Shown here: in pieces, positions 27,202-36,115 of the stretch
Layout: every line of letters starts with the position of its first letter
Numbering within the stretch: the first letter of the stretch is position 1
Assembly: GCA_001897515.1 (NCBI GenBank)
Contig: MKTA01000015.1
Span: 372,001 to 436,000 of the forward strand
Origin: Bacteroidetes bacterium 41-46
Lineage (GTDB): Bacteria; Bacteroidota; Bacteroidia; Bacteroidales; UBA932
Direction of reading: 5' to 3'
Length of the DNA stretch: 64,000 bases
Notes under the pieces: generated by a model
What the model saw: only the letters and a program-made list of their open reading frames with translations
Databases searched by the model: none
Told to the model about the DNA's origin: nothing
Position numbers and translations under genes: made by a program

Positions 27202-28722
27202 ATGAAACCTGCAAATACCTTTAAAGTAGCTCTATTGCTGCTTCTTTTTCTCTGTCATACAGACATATATGCGCAAAACGCTAAAGAAATTAACATTGAT
27301 GATTTCAGAAAATATATACTCAAGGTAAAGCAGGAATGGAATATTCCGGGCATTGCCGCAGGGGTAATTAAGGATAGTAAAGTGGTTTTTTTGGAGGGTT
27401 TCGGAGAGGCACGTCCGGATGGAACTCCCGTAAATGAGACGACACTTTTTCAGATAGGTTCTGTATCCAAATCCTTCACAGCCGTATTGATGGCCAGACT
27501 TGTGGATGAAGGGAGGGTAAAATGGGACGATACAGTAAAGAGCATTTTACCGGACCTTGATCTTTATGATGACTGGATTGAGGAGAATCTTCAGGTAAAA
27601 GACATTATGACCCACAGAATGGGAATTAAGGGACAGCAGGGTACTTATATTCCAAATCTCGGCTACTCAAGAGATGATGTGTATAAAATGATGCATTTGC
27701 TAAAACCTGGTTACAGCTTCAGAGGTTCATACGAATATAATAACATTACATTCATTATTGCCCAGAAGATAATTGAAAAGCTTTCCGGTAAAAGCTGGGA
27801 GCAGAATCTTCAGGAGGTAATTCTGAATCCTCTGGGGATGTATGGAACATCTGCAAACGGAGAACCCTTTGCCGCATCGCCATACTCAGCAGTACCATAT
27901 GATTACGGCTGGAGAGACTCAATTTATTACTCTCCAATTTTTGGGGAGGAGCAGGCTCTGCACTGGCTGACAGTTATCGGACCAGCCGGTTCTGTAAACT
28001 CTACAGTTCCGGATATGCTCAAATATGTACAGTTTCATCTGGACAAAGGTAAGGCAGGAGAGAGCGAAATTATTTCCAAAAAGGGGATGGATTATCTGCA
28101 CAGGGGATTGACCATTACATCTCAGGACTCTTCAAGAACAACACTATATGCCCACTGCTGGTTTGTTGAGCAGAATAACAAATACAGACTATGGTTCCAT
28201 ACAGGAACGACATGGGGATTTACTACTCTTGTTGCATTTGTGCCTGAGCTTGATCTTGGTATGGTGTTTCTTGTAAACTCGGATGCCCCTGCAAATTTGA
28301 GATACTCGCTGATGAGAAGGCTTATTGATATGTACAGAGGCGAGACTAATCTCAGGGATTATAGTACAGAATATCTTAAGGAGTGGATAAAAAGCTCTGC
28401 AGAAAGCAGAGAGAAGACAAAGGCAAATGAGGGCAAAATTGAGCGAGTCCCAGCCCCTTCGCTTGAGTCAATTACCGGTGTGTATGACAAGGGTGAGCTT
28501 TTTGGAAAGGCAGTTATAGAGATTGAGGGGGGAGATGCGTATATAAAGGTAGGTCCAAAGGGCTGGAGACACAAACTTGTTCACAGGAACGGCAATGAAT
28601 TTACATTCAGAAGCGATGGCCACGGCTTTAGAGTTAAGTTTGATACCGGAGATAAGCCATCTCTTGATATTGACTTTGGAGGCGGAGAGAATTTTGGCCC
28701 ATGGATAAAAGTAAGCAACTAA
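27202..28722 (+). CDS. Secreted serine hydrolase, beta-lactamase/class C family
   Basis: This is an exported penicillin-binding-protein-like serine hydrolase with 506 residues. A signal peptide covers about residues 1-25. The catalytic motif SVSK gives nucleophile Ser87 and Lys90, YEYNN near 180 supplies the Tyr-x-Asn motif, and HTGTTWG near 335 replaces KTG. The C-terminal ~100 residues form a beta domain like DUF3471. Members act as D-aminopeptidases, esterases or peptidases as often as beta-lactamases. The next genes encode an AbgT transporter and a gamma-glutamyl hydrolase, so a peptide or amide substrate is more likely than a beta-lactam. Confidence 0.85.
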   Translation: MKPANTFKVALLLLLFLCHTDIYAQNAKEINIDDFRKYILKVKQEWNIPGIAAGVIKDSKVVFLEGFGEARPDGTPVNETTLFQIGSVSKSFTAVLMARLVDEGRVKWDDTVKSILPDLDLYDDWIEENLQVKDIMTHRMGIKGQQGTYIPNLGYSRDDVYKMMHLLKPGYSFRGSYEYNNITFIIAQKIIEKLSGKSWEQNLQEVILNPLGMYGTSANGEPFAASPYSAVPYDYGWRDSIYYSPIFGEEQALHWLTVIGPAGSVNSTVPDMLKYVQFHLDKGKAGESEIISKKGMDYLHRGLTITSQDSSRTTLYAHCWFVEQNNKYRLWFHTGTTWGFTTLVAFVPELDLGMVFLVNSDAPANLRYSLMRRLIDMYRGETNLRDYSTEYLKEWIKSSAESREKTKANEGKIERVPAPSLESITGVYDKGELFGKAVIEIEGGDAYIKVGPKGWRHKLVHRNGNEFTFRSDGHGFRVKFDTGDKPSLDIDFGGGENFGPWIKVSN

Positions 28723-28760
28723 AAACCAAAATAATAACAATTTAACAACACAACTACAAA

Positions 28761-30275
28761 ATGACTAAAAAAAGCCGTTTTGCAAGAGTATTAGACACTA
28801 TTGAAGTGGTAGGGAACAGATTGCCGCACCCTGCTACACTATTTTTTATGATGGCAGTGCTTGTCGCCCTTTTATCATGGTGGGCGGCCGCCTCCGGACT
28901 TCAGGCCACCCACCCGGCTACAGGTGAGATAATTAAGGTTAGAAACCTTCTTGACGCAGATGGAATAAGGTGGATCTACACAAATGTAGAACACAATTTT
29001 GTCAAATTCCCTCCACTTGGACTTGTTCTGGTTATAATGATAGGCATAGGGGTAGCTGAGGGGTCGGGACTCTTTACTGTACTTGTGCGCCAGCTTGTTC
29101 TCGGGGCACCGAAAAAACTGATTACAGCCTCAATTATTGTTGCGGGCATATTCTCACATCTTGCTTCGGAGGTTGGATATGTAATACTGATTCCTTTGGG
29201 TGCAATGATTTTCCATGCACTCGGACGACATCCTATGGCCGGCTTTGCAGCTGCTTTTGCAGGAGTTAGCGCCGGATTCGGCTCCAACTTCCTGATAGGC
29301 TCAGTTGATCCGATTTTGGCCGGTCTATCAACGTCAGCAGCAAACATTATTGACCCTGAAATGAATATCAACCCAATGGTAAACTACTTCTTTATGGTAG
29401 TTAGTGCCCTTATGGTGGTATTTGTGGGTACATGGATAACAGAGAAAATTGTTGAACCAAGGCTTGGGACATATCATGGAACAGAGAAACCTCTGGAAAT
29501 AGAGCAGATAACTCCTCTAGAGAAAAAGGGGCTCAAGTGGGCCGGATGGGGCACTCTGCTCTTTATGGCTGTGATGGCAATGACCATCATACCTGAAAAT
29601 GGATTGCTCAGGGACCCTGAAACAGGAGGTATTCTTCGCTCTCCCTTCTTTTCCGGGATAGTGGTCGGGCTTCTGCTTCTCTTTTTTGTGCCCGGTATGA
29701 TATACGGGATAATTGTAGGATCAATAAAGAGTGATAAGGACGTCATTAAACATATGACACACTCCATGAAGGGGCTTGGAGGATACATTGTACTCGTATT
29801 CTTTGCAGCTCAGTTTATATATTGGTTTAACTACTCAAATCTGGGTCTTGTAGTTGCAATTGACGGAGCAGAATTCCTTAAAAGCGTAGGTTTTACAGGA
29901 ATTCCTCTGATCCTGACATTTGTACTGCTTGCTGCATTTCTAAATATGTTTATGGGTAGCGCATCTGCTAAATGGGCTATTATGGCACCTGTCTTTATAC
30001 CGATGTTTATGCTTTTGGGTTATCATCCCGGTTTGACACAAGCCGCATTCAGGATTGGCGATTCGGTTACAAATGTAATCACCCCAATGATGAGCTATTT
30101 TGCCCTGATTGTTACCTATGCACAGAAGTATGATGAGAAGAATGGGATAGGGACTATCATTTCGCTGATGATTCCATATACTGTAATATTCTTGATTGTG
30201 TGGGCCATTCTTATTACCATATGGTTTACATTGGGAATACCTGTAGGTTTTGACGGACCTATACACATGCCATAA
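28761..30275 (+). CDS. AbgT-family transporter (p-aminobenzoyl-glutamate type)
   Basis: This inner-membrane transporter has 504 residues and at least ten membrane helices. AbgT signatures are present: the N-terminal NRLPHPATLFFMMA, the hairpin region SEVGYVILIPLGAMIF with AGVSAGFGSNFLIGSVDP, and the C-terminal GSASAKWAIMAPVFIP. Family members import p-aminobenzoyl-glutamate (a folate breakdown product) or export sulfonamides. It lies 38 nt after the serine hydrolase and 17 nt before the C26 hydrolase, pointing to one uptake or salvage unit. Confidence 0.92.
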   Translation: MTKKSRFARVLDTIEVVGNRLPHPATLFFMMAVLVALLSWWAAASGLQATHPATGEIIKVRNLLDADGIRWIYTNVEHNFVKFPPLGLVLVIMIGIGVAEGSGLFTVLVRQLVLGAPKKLITASIIVAGIFSHLASEVGYVILIPLGAMIFHALGRHPMAGFAAAFAGVSAGFGSNFLIGSVDPILAGLSTSAANIIDPEMNINPMVNYFFMVVSALMVVFVGTWITEKIVEPRLGTYHGTEKPLEIEQITPLEKKGLKWAGWGTLLFMAVMAMTIIPENGLLRDPETGGILRSPFFSGIVVGLLLLFFVPGMIYGIIVGSIKSDKDVIKHMTHSMKGLGGYIVLVFFAAQFIYWFNYSNLGLVVAIDGAEFLKSVGFTGIPLILTFVLLAAFLNMFMGSASAKWAIMAPVFIPMFMLLGYHPGLTQAAFRIGDSVTNVITPMMSYFALIVTYAQKYDEKNGIGTIISLMIPYTVIFLIVWAILITIWFTLGIPVGFDGPIHMP

Positions 30276-30292
30276 ATTTCAAAATCAATACA

Positions 30293-31093
30293 ATGAAAAG
30301 GTTATTCGCGATTATTGTTTTTGCTCTCTTTGCATTCACCCTTTCCGGGCAGACTCAAAAGAGACCGGTTATTGGTATCTCCTCTACCTGGGGAGGGGGT
30401 ACAACTACTCAGGTTCCGGTTACCTATGTCAACTCGGTGATTTTGGCCGGAGGAGTCCCATTGGTGCTCCCTCTGACAGATGATTCAGAACTTCTCGGAG
30501 CTATGCTTGACAGAGTTGATGGAGTAATTATGACTGGCGGAGAGGATATTGATCCTCTAAAATGGTTTGGAGAAGAGCCTATACCTGCAATGGGAGAGAT
30601 TGCTCCCAAGAGAGATGACTTTGATATCGCTCTTATCAGGCTTGCTGTTGAGAGAGGCATTCCCCTGCTTGGTATCTGCAGAGGACACCAATTGCTTAAT
30701 GTTGCATTTGGGGGCAATTTATATCAGGACCTCCCTTCACAGTTAAAGGGTTACTCGGTTAAACACAGACAGAGTTCGCCAGGCTGGTACGGAACCCACT
30801 CAATAAAGATTGAAAAGGGTTCTCTTCTGAACAAGCAGATAGGGTTGGACAGCGTTGCAGTAAATACATTCCACCATCAGGCTGTAAAGGACGTTGCTCC
30901 TGGATTTAAGGCGACAGCATGGTCAAAGGATGGCGTAATTGAGGCAATGGAGAAAACTGGCTCCTCTAAGGTATTTGGAGTTCAGTTCCATCCGGAGGTA
31001 TTCACTTCAAACGGCTATGATACGTTTATAGGGATATTTAAACATTTGGTAAAAGAAGCCTCTATTTACGGAGCTTCGCGTAAGACAAAATAA
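30293..31093 (+). CDS. Exported gamma-glutamyl-gamma-aminobutyrate hydrolase-like peptidase C26
   Basis: This class I glutamine-amidotransferase-fold hydrolase cuts gamma-glutamyl bonds. It has 266 residues. An N-terminal hydrophobic stretch ending in SGQ (about residues 1-20) looks like a signal peptide, which is unusual for PuuD-like proteins. The nucleophile elbow is GICRGHQ with Cys129, and the His-Glu pair is in QFHPEV (His233, Glu235), completing the triad. With the neighbouring AbgT transporter, a gamma-glutamyl or folate-polyglutamate substrate is reasonable. Its last 32 nt overlap the convergent membrane-protein gene. Confidence 0.88.
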   Translation: MKRLFAIIVFALFAFTLSGQTQKRPVIGISSTWGGGTTTQVPVTYVNSVILAGGVPLVLPLTDDSELLGAMLDRVDGVIMTGGEDIDPLKWFGEEPIPAMGEIAPKRDDFDIALIRLAVERGIPLLGICRGHQLLNVAFGGNLYQDLPSQLKGYSVKHRQSSPGWYGTHSIKIEKGSLLNKQIGLDSVAVNTFHHQAVKDVAPGFKATAWSKDGVIEAMEKTGSSKVFGVQFHPEVFTSNGYDTFIGIFKHLVKEASIYGASRKTK

Positions 31094-31688
31094 GTCCCAG
31101 AACAATTGACAGAGAGGCTGCAAAGAGTACTCTGTACTGATCCGGAAGGAGGAAGGTTATCGTGTGGGCAGGCACCCAGAACAGAGGGATTGTCTTGCCC
31201 ACTACGAATTTTATAAACCCGCTCCAGTCAATCTTTGATACGGCAGAAGATAGATCCTCTCTGCCCTCTATCATTGAATCTGTTACTCTGTGAAGAGCCA
31301 TGAAGACAGCCCCAAAGGTAAAGTTCATTATTGCTGAGACATAAAGTGCAAAAAGAAATTTTGAACCGCCTGTCCACAATAGCCCTTTGTCAATAGCTCC
31401 GCTTACTCCGGATGTGTATAATGAAAACATTGCTACAATCATAATTCCAAGTATCCCCCACACCAACATCTTTGCCGGCATACCCTTCACTGGTTGCCAG
31501 GAGCCCTTTACCAGCCTTACGGCAAGGAACTCTCCCATCATTGATAGAATTGCAAATTTGATAAAGCCCAGTATATAGGGGTGTGCTGCGGTTGCAGTCT
31601 CAAATACCTCTCTTGTTGATGGTATTGCAAGGAAAACTGAAATTGATGCGAGCAGCGATATCCAGATAACCCATCCGTGTCTAGCCAT
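31062..31688 (-). CDS. Unknown integral membrane protein, Mpv17-like in places
   Basis: This 208-residue protein has about five hydrophobic helices. The C-terminal segment, with PLFWVPAHTITFLLP followed by a YRV motif and a final helix, recalls the signature of the Mpv17/PMP22 family, where a conserved W-P and an R precede the last helix. This resemblance is weak and not confirmed. A TATATTTG box lies 19 nt upstream. The gene converges on the C26 hydrolase with a 32-nt overlap. No function is assigned. Confidence 0.75.
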   Translation of the reverse strand: MARHGWVIWISLLASISVFLAIPSTREVFETATAAHPYILGFIKFAILSMMGEFLAVRLVKGSWQPVKGMPAKMLVWGILGIMIVAMFSLYTSGVSGAIDKGLLWTGGSKFLFALYVSAIMNFTFGAVFMALHRVTDSMIEGREDLSSAVSKIDWSGFIKFVVGKTIPLFWVPAHTITFLLPDQYRVLFAASLSIVLGLILSYAKLRK

Positions 31689-31707
31689 ATATTTGAAAAT
31701 TAATTCG

Positions 31708-31715
31708 CAAATATA
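31708..31715 (-). promoter_or_regulatory. Predicted -7 box for the membrane-protein gene
   Basis: Minus-strand TATATTTG followed by C matches TAnnTTTG, 19 nt upstream of the ATG at 31688 and just after the rhlE stop. Confidence 0.45.
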
Positions 31716-31721
31716 TGGTTT

Positions 31722-32894
31722 TTATCGTCTTCTTCTTCTGCGATCTTTTTGTTGAACAGGTTCTGAAATCGCTAGTTCGTGCTCAAGAATGTCAAGTTTT
31801 TTGCCAATAAGCTTCTGAATGCTCTTTAGGAGAGTTCTCTCTTTTGTGTCGCAAAATGATAATGCAATTCCAGACATACCAGCCCTGCCTGTTCTTCCAA
31901 TTCTGTGAACATAGCTTTCGGGATCCTCCGGAAGGTCATAGTTGATTACATGAGAAAGGCTGTTGATATCAATTCCACGGGAGGCAATATCTGTAGCTAT
32001 CAGTACCCGTATCTTCTTGCTTTTAAACTTCTTAAGAGCTATTTGCCTTGCGGTCTGAGATTTATTGCCGTGAATTGCATCACTTCTTATACCCTCTCTA
32101 AGCAGGTTTTTTGCAATCTTATCTGCACCATGTTTGGTCCTGGAGAAGATTAAAACAGACTCTTTACTCTCGTCCCTCAGAAGGTCCACAAGAAGCGGCA
32201 TTTTGTGCTCGCGGTCTGCATAATACAGATATTGCTCAATTGTGTCAACAGTAGATGATGGCGGGGTCACATCAACCCTCACAGGATCTCTTAAGATGCT
32301 CTGAGCAAGATGTGCTATCTCATCCGGCATAGTTGCCGAGAAGAGTAGAGTTTGTCTCTTTTGTGGCAGCTTTGAAACAATCCTCTGTATATCATGAATA
32401 AAACCCATGTCCAGCATTCTGTCTGCCTCGTCAAGAACAAAGAACTCAATGTTTCTAAGGTCAATATAGCCCTGTCCCATCAGATCCAGCAGCCTTCCGG
32501 GTGTTGCGACAAGAATCTCAACCCCTTTTCTGAGTGCGTCTGTCTGAGGTCTCTGGCCCACTCCGCCAAAAATTACAGTATGTTTAAGATCTGTGTATCT
32601 TCCATATGCTGCAAAACTTTCAGAAATTTGCAGTGCCAGCTCCCTTGTTGGTGCTAGAATGAGAGCTTTAAGAACTCTCTTTTTTCCGTTTTTCTCAGAT
32701 TTGTAAATATTCTGCAGAATAGGAATGGAGAATGCAGCCGTTTTACCGGTGCCTGTCTGTGCGCAACCCAGAATGTCGTGGTTATTTAATATTACCGGAA
32801 TTGCCTGTTGTTGAATGGGTGTAGGGGTAGAGTACCCCTCGTGATTAAGAGCTCTCATCAGAGGCTCAATAATTTCAAGATTTTCAAATGTCAT
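31722..32894 (-). CDS. rhlE: DEAD-box RNA helicase, RhlE-like
   Basis: This ATP-dependent RNA helicase probably acts in ribosome assembly or RNA turnover. It has 390 residues and both RecA domains. The Q motif (YSTPTPIQQQAIP), Walker A (AQTGTGKTAAF), DEAD in VLDEADRMLDMGF, SAT in LLFSATMP, and HRIGRTGRAG are all present. The C-terminal extension is short and ends in a run of arginines, a likely RNA-binding tail. It has its own promoter box. Confidence 0.94.
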   Translation of the reverse strand: MTFENLEIIEPLMRALNHEGYSTPTPIQQQAIPVILNNHDILGCAQTGTGKTAAFSIPILQNIYKSEKNGKKRVLKALILAPTRELALQISESFAAYGRYTDLKHTVIFGGVGQRPQTDALRKGVEILVATPGRLLDLMGQGYIDLRNIEFFVLDEADRMLDMGFIHDIQRIVSKLPQKRQTLLFSATMPDEIAHLAQSILRDPVRVDVTPPSSTVDTIEQYLYYADREHKMPLLVDLLRDESKESVLIFSRTKHGADKIAKNLLREGIRSDAIHGNKSQTARQIALKKFKSKKIRVLIATDIASRGIDINSLSHVINYDLPEDPESYVHRIGRTGRAGMSGIALSFCDTKERTLLKSIQKLIGKKLDILEHELAISEPVQQKDRRRRRR

Positions 32895-32902
32895 TAGGGG
32901 CG

Positions 32903-32910
32903 CAAAGGTA
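32903..32910 (-). promoter_or_regulatory. Predicted -7 box for rhlE
   Basis: Minus-strand TACCTTTG followed by C matches TAnnTTTG and lies only 8 nt upstream of the rhlE ATG, implying a very short leader. Confidence 0.5.
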
Positions 32911-32935
32911 CTATAAAAATGCTAATAAGCAACTT

Positions 32936-33934
32936 TTAACGATTTTCCAGAAAAACAGATACAAAAACAGAGTGCTTTTTCCTCGTTTTTATTATTGGTT
33001 CATTCAGATCCGGGACTATATGTCTGGCATCGTAAGAGAGACCCCTGATCCTGCCAATATTCCATGGTTTATATCCATCTTCTGGTTCTTCGTAAATCTT
33101 TTGGATCCAGTTGTATAATTTTGAAGGGTCATAAACGGTATAAGGGAAAAAATCCACATTTACAGTTCCCTCTCCGCTATGCCACCGCCTAGCATATTCA
33201 ATATCTACACCTTTGACCTTTTTACCATTGTTGTATGGCCCCCCTACGATATTCTCAGGGATATTCACACTAACAAACCAATCAGGATTATCAATAGGTA
33301 TCCCGGCTGCATCAAGAGCGGCTATTGCAAAGGCAGAACACCCAGCCCCCTCGTTTTCAAATCTTGGCCAGAAATCTCCTCCGTAATACTGGTAAGGTCT
33401 GTAGTCGGGATCATCATCTCCAGAGAAAATGGAGAAGAACTTAAGGACCCTTTCAGCAGCCTTATCGTTCAGGAGGTATCTTAAGAATGATATTTTCTTT
33501 CTTTTGTTGCTCTGGTAGTAGTCTATAAACTCCTCTATTTCAGAGTTACTCTCCAGTCTCCCCTTCATGGGGGCCCCAAGTATTCCCAAACCTACGCCAT
33601 CCTTTATAAAAAGCCTGATCTTTTCGCTGTTTGAGGTAGATCTCATAGCCATCCTCACGGTTGAGTCTGCAAGCGGAGTGTTAAGAACAATAAGCATATG
33701 GCCTATGGAGTAGGTGTTTTTGGCGAATCTTGATAATATGAAGCTGTCAATTGAGGTCTCCATCAGAGTAGAGGGAGAGCTCCAGTTAAGGGGGATATAA
33801 GATGGAACAGAATAGAGCAAGAGTTCGTTAACTCTGGAGCTGTCCTGAAAGGAGATTACCTCATAACCCTTAGCATGAAGGGTTCCTGTTAACAGGAGAA
33901 CTAGCGATACTATTTTAAGAAATCCTCTTTTCAT
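32936..33934 (-). CDS. Secreted protein of a tandem paralog pair, permuted papain-fold-like (copy 1)
   Basis: This 332-residue protein has a signal peptide (about residues 1-21). It is clearly paralogous to the next gene upstream: both share IGH (His79 here), GLxxLGAP, YGGxFWPRFxxEGxGCSAF (Cys199 here), IDNPxW, GGxYNNGxKV, WHxGEG and YDPSxxYxWI. An early His at a strand start followed much later by Cys at a helix start is the order seen in circularly permuted NlpC/P60 enzymes such as YiiX and LRAT-like proteins. A secreted cysteine amidase or lipid acyltransferase is therefore possible, but the activity is inferred. I do not recognise a named family. Confidence 0.75.
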   Translation of the reverse strand: MKRGFLKIVSLVLLLTGTLHAKGYEVISFQDSSRVNELLLYSVPSYIPLNWSSPSTLMETSIDSFILSRFAKNTYSIGHMLIVLNTPLADSTVRMAMRSTSNSEKIRLFIKDGVGLGILGAPMKGRLESNSEIEEFIDYYQSNKRKKISFLRYLLNDKAAERVLKFFSIFSGDDDPDYRPYQYYGGDFWPRFENEGAGCSAFAIAALDAAGIPIDNPDWFVSVNIPENIVGGPYNNGKKVKGVDIEYARRWHSGEGTVNVDFFPYTVYDPSKLYNWIQKIYEEPEDGYKPWNIGRIRGLSYDARHIVPDLNEPIIKTRKKHSVFVSVFLENR

Positions 33935-33949
33935 AGCTCCTATGTTTTA

Positions 33950-34957
33950 TTAATCAACAAACAGAGATGGCCTCTCTCTTGATTTGAATATTGGGTCTTT
34001 GGGAGTATCCAAGCCGGTTGCGTCTATTTCTAACCCTTCAAAAATTCTCCCGCTGACCGATCGTTTGTAACTCTTTGAAAAGCCCTCCAGCGGATCCTTT
34101 CCGGAGAGCCGCCTTTTTATCCATTCGTAAATATAACTAGGGTCATAAATAAAGTGGGTAAAATGTGTTTTCCACTCCTCTCCCTCGCCATTATGCCACT
34201 CTTTACACTTAAGAACAGACATAGGTCTTACTTTAACGCCGTTATTATATACTCCGCCAACAAGATCAAATGGAACATCAACTTCAATATACCATTCCGG
34301 GTTGTCAATGTTTACACCGGTAAGCTGTAGTGCTGCCATCCCAAAAGCACTGCATCCGGAGCCCTCCCCTTTGAATCTCGGCCAGAAGGAGCCACCGTAT
34401 CTGTCCGATGGACTTCTTCCCAGGGAGTCGCGGGAAGAGAAGATTTTTACATACTCAATCACCCTTTCAGCAGCCTCCGGCTTAATTTTGTATGAAATAA
34501 ACGATATCTTTCCTCTTCTTGCAAATTTGTCAATCTGTCGCGCCAACTCGTCCTGGCTCTCCATTTTGCCCGCTACAGGGGCACCTAACATAGCAAGGCC
34601 TATTTTGTCCGCCAATACCATCTTTCTCTGCTCTGCAGGTCTGCTACTTGCGATAGAGGTTCTAATGAGAAGATCTCCCTCCGGGTTAATTAACTCAATA
34701 AACAGGTGGCCAATTGGGTATAATTTTTTGTTGAAGGAGGCCTCCATATAGCTGTTAACGGTAGATTTTATGAGCAGTGAGGGGGAGCTCCAATCTATAG
34801 GTCTGTATGAGGGTATGACAAAGATGGAGAGTTCATATGAACTCTCCGCCCCGGTATTCCTTCCGTAAATGCTGTCACCATCACCTGTTGCAAACAGTTG
34901 TATAGTTAGCAAAAGGATAATAGACAGAAAGCAAGTTTTGGTCAGTCCTCCCCGCAT
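33950..34957 (-). CDS. Secreted protein of a tandem paralog pair, permuted papain-fold-like (copy 2)
   Basis: This 335-residue protein has an N-terminal hydrophobic export signal (about residues 7-24). It aligns with the downstream copy across nearly its full length; the candidate catalytic pair is His84 in PIGHLFIEL and Cys202 in GSGCSAFG. Another shared histidine is in EWHNGEG. Divergence at other sites is considerable, so the duplication is not recent. It is 15 nt upstream of copy 1 and 8 nt downstream of the DUF1295 gene on the same strand. Function unknown. Confidence 0.75.
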   Translation of the reverse strand: MRGGLTKTCFLSIILLLTIQLFATGDGDSIYGRNTGAESSYELSIFVIPSYRPIDWSSPSLLIKSTVNSYMEASFNKKLYPIGHLFIELINPEGDLLIRTSIASSRPAEQRKMVLADKIGLAMLGAPVAGKMESQDELARQIDKFARRGKISFISYKIKPEAAERVIEYVKIFSSRDSLGRSPSDRYGGSFWPRFKGEGSGCSAFGMAALQLTGVNIDNPEWYIEVDVPFDLVGGVYNNGVKVRPMSVLKCKEWHNGEGEEWKTHFTHFIYDPSYIYEWIKRRLSGKDPLEGFSKSYKRSVSGRIFEGLEIDATGLDTPKDPIFKSRERPSLFVD

Positions 34958-34965
34958 AAATGGAA

Positions 34966-35838
34966 TCAGAAAATTTTTGGGATAAATTTTGGCACCCGTT
35001 TAATGTAGTTTGTATATTCAGGGTACTTGCCCTTGCTTATGCCCTCTGTAATCCAGGCACTACCCTGAAAAAGCATAAGAAGAAGAGCCGCACCAGCGAT
35101 GCTCCAGTTTATCAGCACTCCGGAAGCCGAAACGCTAAAGAGATAAAATGAAACCCATATGGATTGTTCACCTAACCAGTTAGGATGTCTGGATACCGAA
35201 AAGAGTCCGTCGCACATAAATCCGCATTTGTGAGAGTTTTCAAATCTCTTCGCTTTCTCAGCAAGCCCCTTCTTCTGCTTTTGGAAACTGAAAAGCTGAT
35301 TGTCAGCCACTGTTTCAAGAGTAAGAAATCCGACAATCAGAATTGCTGCTACTATGTCAAGCCAGCTGAGAGGGCTCTCCGGATGTGTTGCTGCTACCAG
35401 GAGAGGGGTAGAAAATAGCATTATCAGAAATTGCTGATAAAAAGAGATAAAGACAAGATTAAAGATGCCAAATTTAATTCTGCCTTTCAAAACAGGTTTC
35501 TCTCTGAGGACGCTCCACCTGTAATCCTCCTCTCCTCTCCAGGGTATGATACTGTAGCCTCCCTTCCTCGCAAAATTCCAGGTTAGCCTTGCACCCCAGG
35601 CTATTGTCATTAATGCCATAATCCACACCCTCGCAGAGTCCGGATAGTGAGCGAGAGTGACAATAGCATAGACCCCGGGCATCAGACTCCAAAGTTTATC
35701 CACCTGGCTGTAGTTCCTGGAGATCTCTGAGACAATAAAACAGAGTGCAACAACAGATAAAAGAATTTTTATCCATAACAAAGCCAATGAGGCAACTGCT
35801 TCATTACCCCAGAAAAAGTTTACAAGAAAGGTTTCCAT
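34966..35838 (-). CDS. DUF1295 integral membrane protein (steroid 5-alpha-reductase-like)
   Basis: This membrane protein has 290 residues and about six to seven helices. DUF1295 motifs include YSQVDKLWSLMPGVYA near the N-terminus, WGARLTWNFARKGGY, and the C-terminal SRHPNWLGEQSIWVSFY, which resembles the cofactor-binding part of isoprenylcysteine methyltransferases and steroid reductases. The substrate is unknown. An in-frame ATG exists at 35886, but the one at 35838 lies 5 nt after the preceding small gene and gives a clean N-terminus. Confidence 0.85.
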   Translation of the reverse strand: METFLVNFFWGNEAVASLALLWIKILLSVVALCFIVSEISRNYSQVDKLWSLMPGVYAIVTLAHYPDSARVWIMALMTIAWGARLTWNFARKGGYSIIPWRGEEDYRWSVLREKPVLKGRIKFGIFNLVFISFYQQFLIMLFSTPLLVAATHPESPLSWLDIVAAILIVGFLTLETVADNQLFSFQKQKKGLAEKAKRFENSHKCGFMCDGLFSVSRHPNWLGEQSIWVSFYLFSVSASGVLINWSIAGAALLLMLFQGSAWITEGISKGKYPEYTNYIKRVPKFIPKIF

Positions 35839-35843
35839 GTTAT

Positions 35844-36053
35844 TTAGATGATTCTGTAAATTTTGTCGCTGACAAGCTCCTGGCACTGGATTTTGTCGTA
35901 ATTATTGACAAATTTATTCTCGTTTTTGAAGTGGAGGAAAGCGTCAGCCTCATCATTGCCTTGTGCCCATCCCAGTATTTGGCAGTTAGGGGTTTCGTTT
36001 CCATCAGGGTCCATTGTGGTACCGTCACAAGTAAAGAAGATGTAATTTTTCAT
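35844..36053 (-). CDS. Small soluble protein, 69 aa, unknown function
   Basis: A 69-residue frame starts MKNYIFFTCDGTTMDP and contains NCQILGWAQGNDEADAFLHFKNEN. This resembles small proteins in Bacteroidota with a CENLQVLG-type strand followed by an EA-rich helix, so I judge it real and not a shadow. The ATG at 36053 is chosen over the in-frame ATG at 36065, because it begins the beta strand KNYIFF. It precedes DUF1295 by 5 nt on the same strand and is probably co-transcribed. Function unknown. Confidence 0.7.
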   Translation of the reverse strand: MKNYIFFTCDGTTMDPDGNETPNCQILGWAQGNDEADAFLHFKNENKFVNNYDKIQCQELVSDKIYRII

Positions 36054-36115
36054 AAATTGGTTCAAAGTTTTTGGAAGTTGTAAGCAATATATGATAAAAA
36101 TCCCTTAATCGCAAA

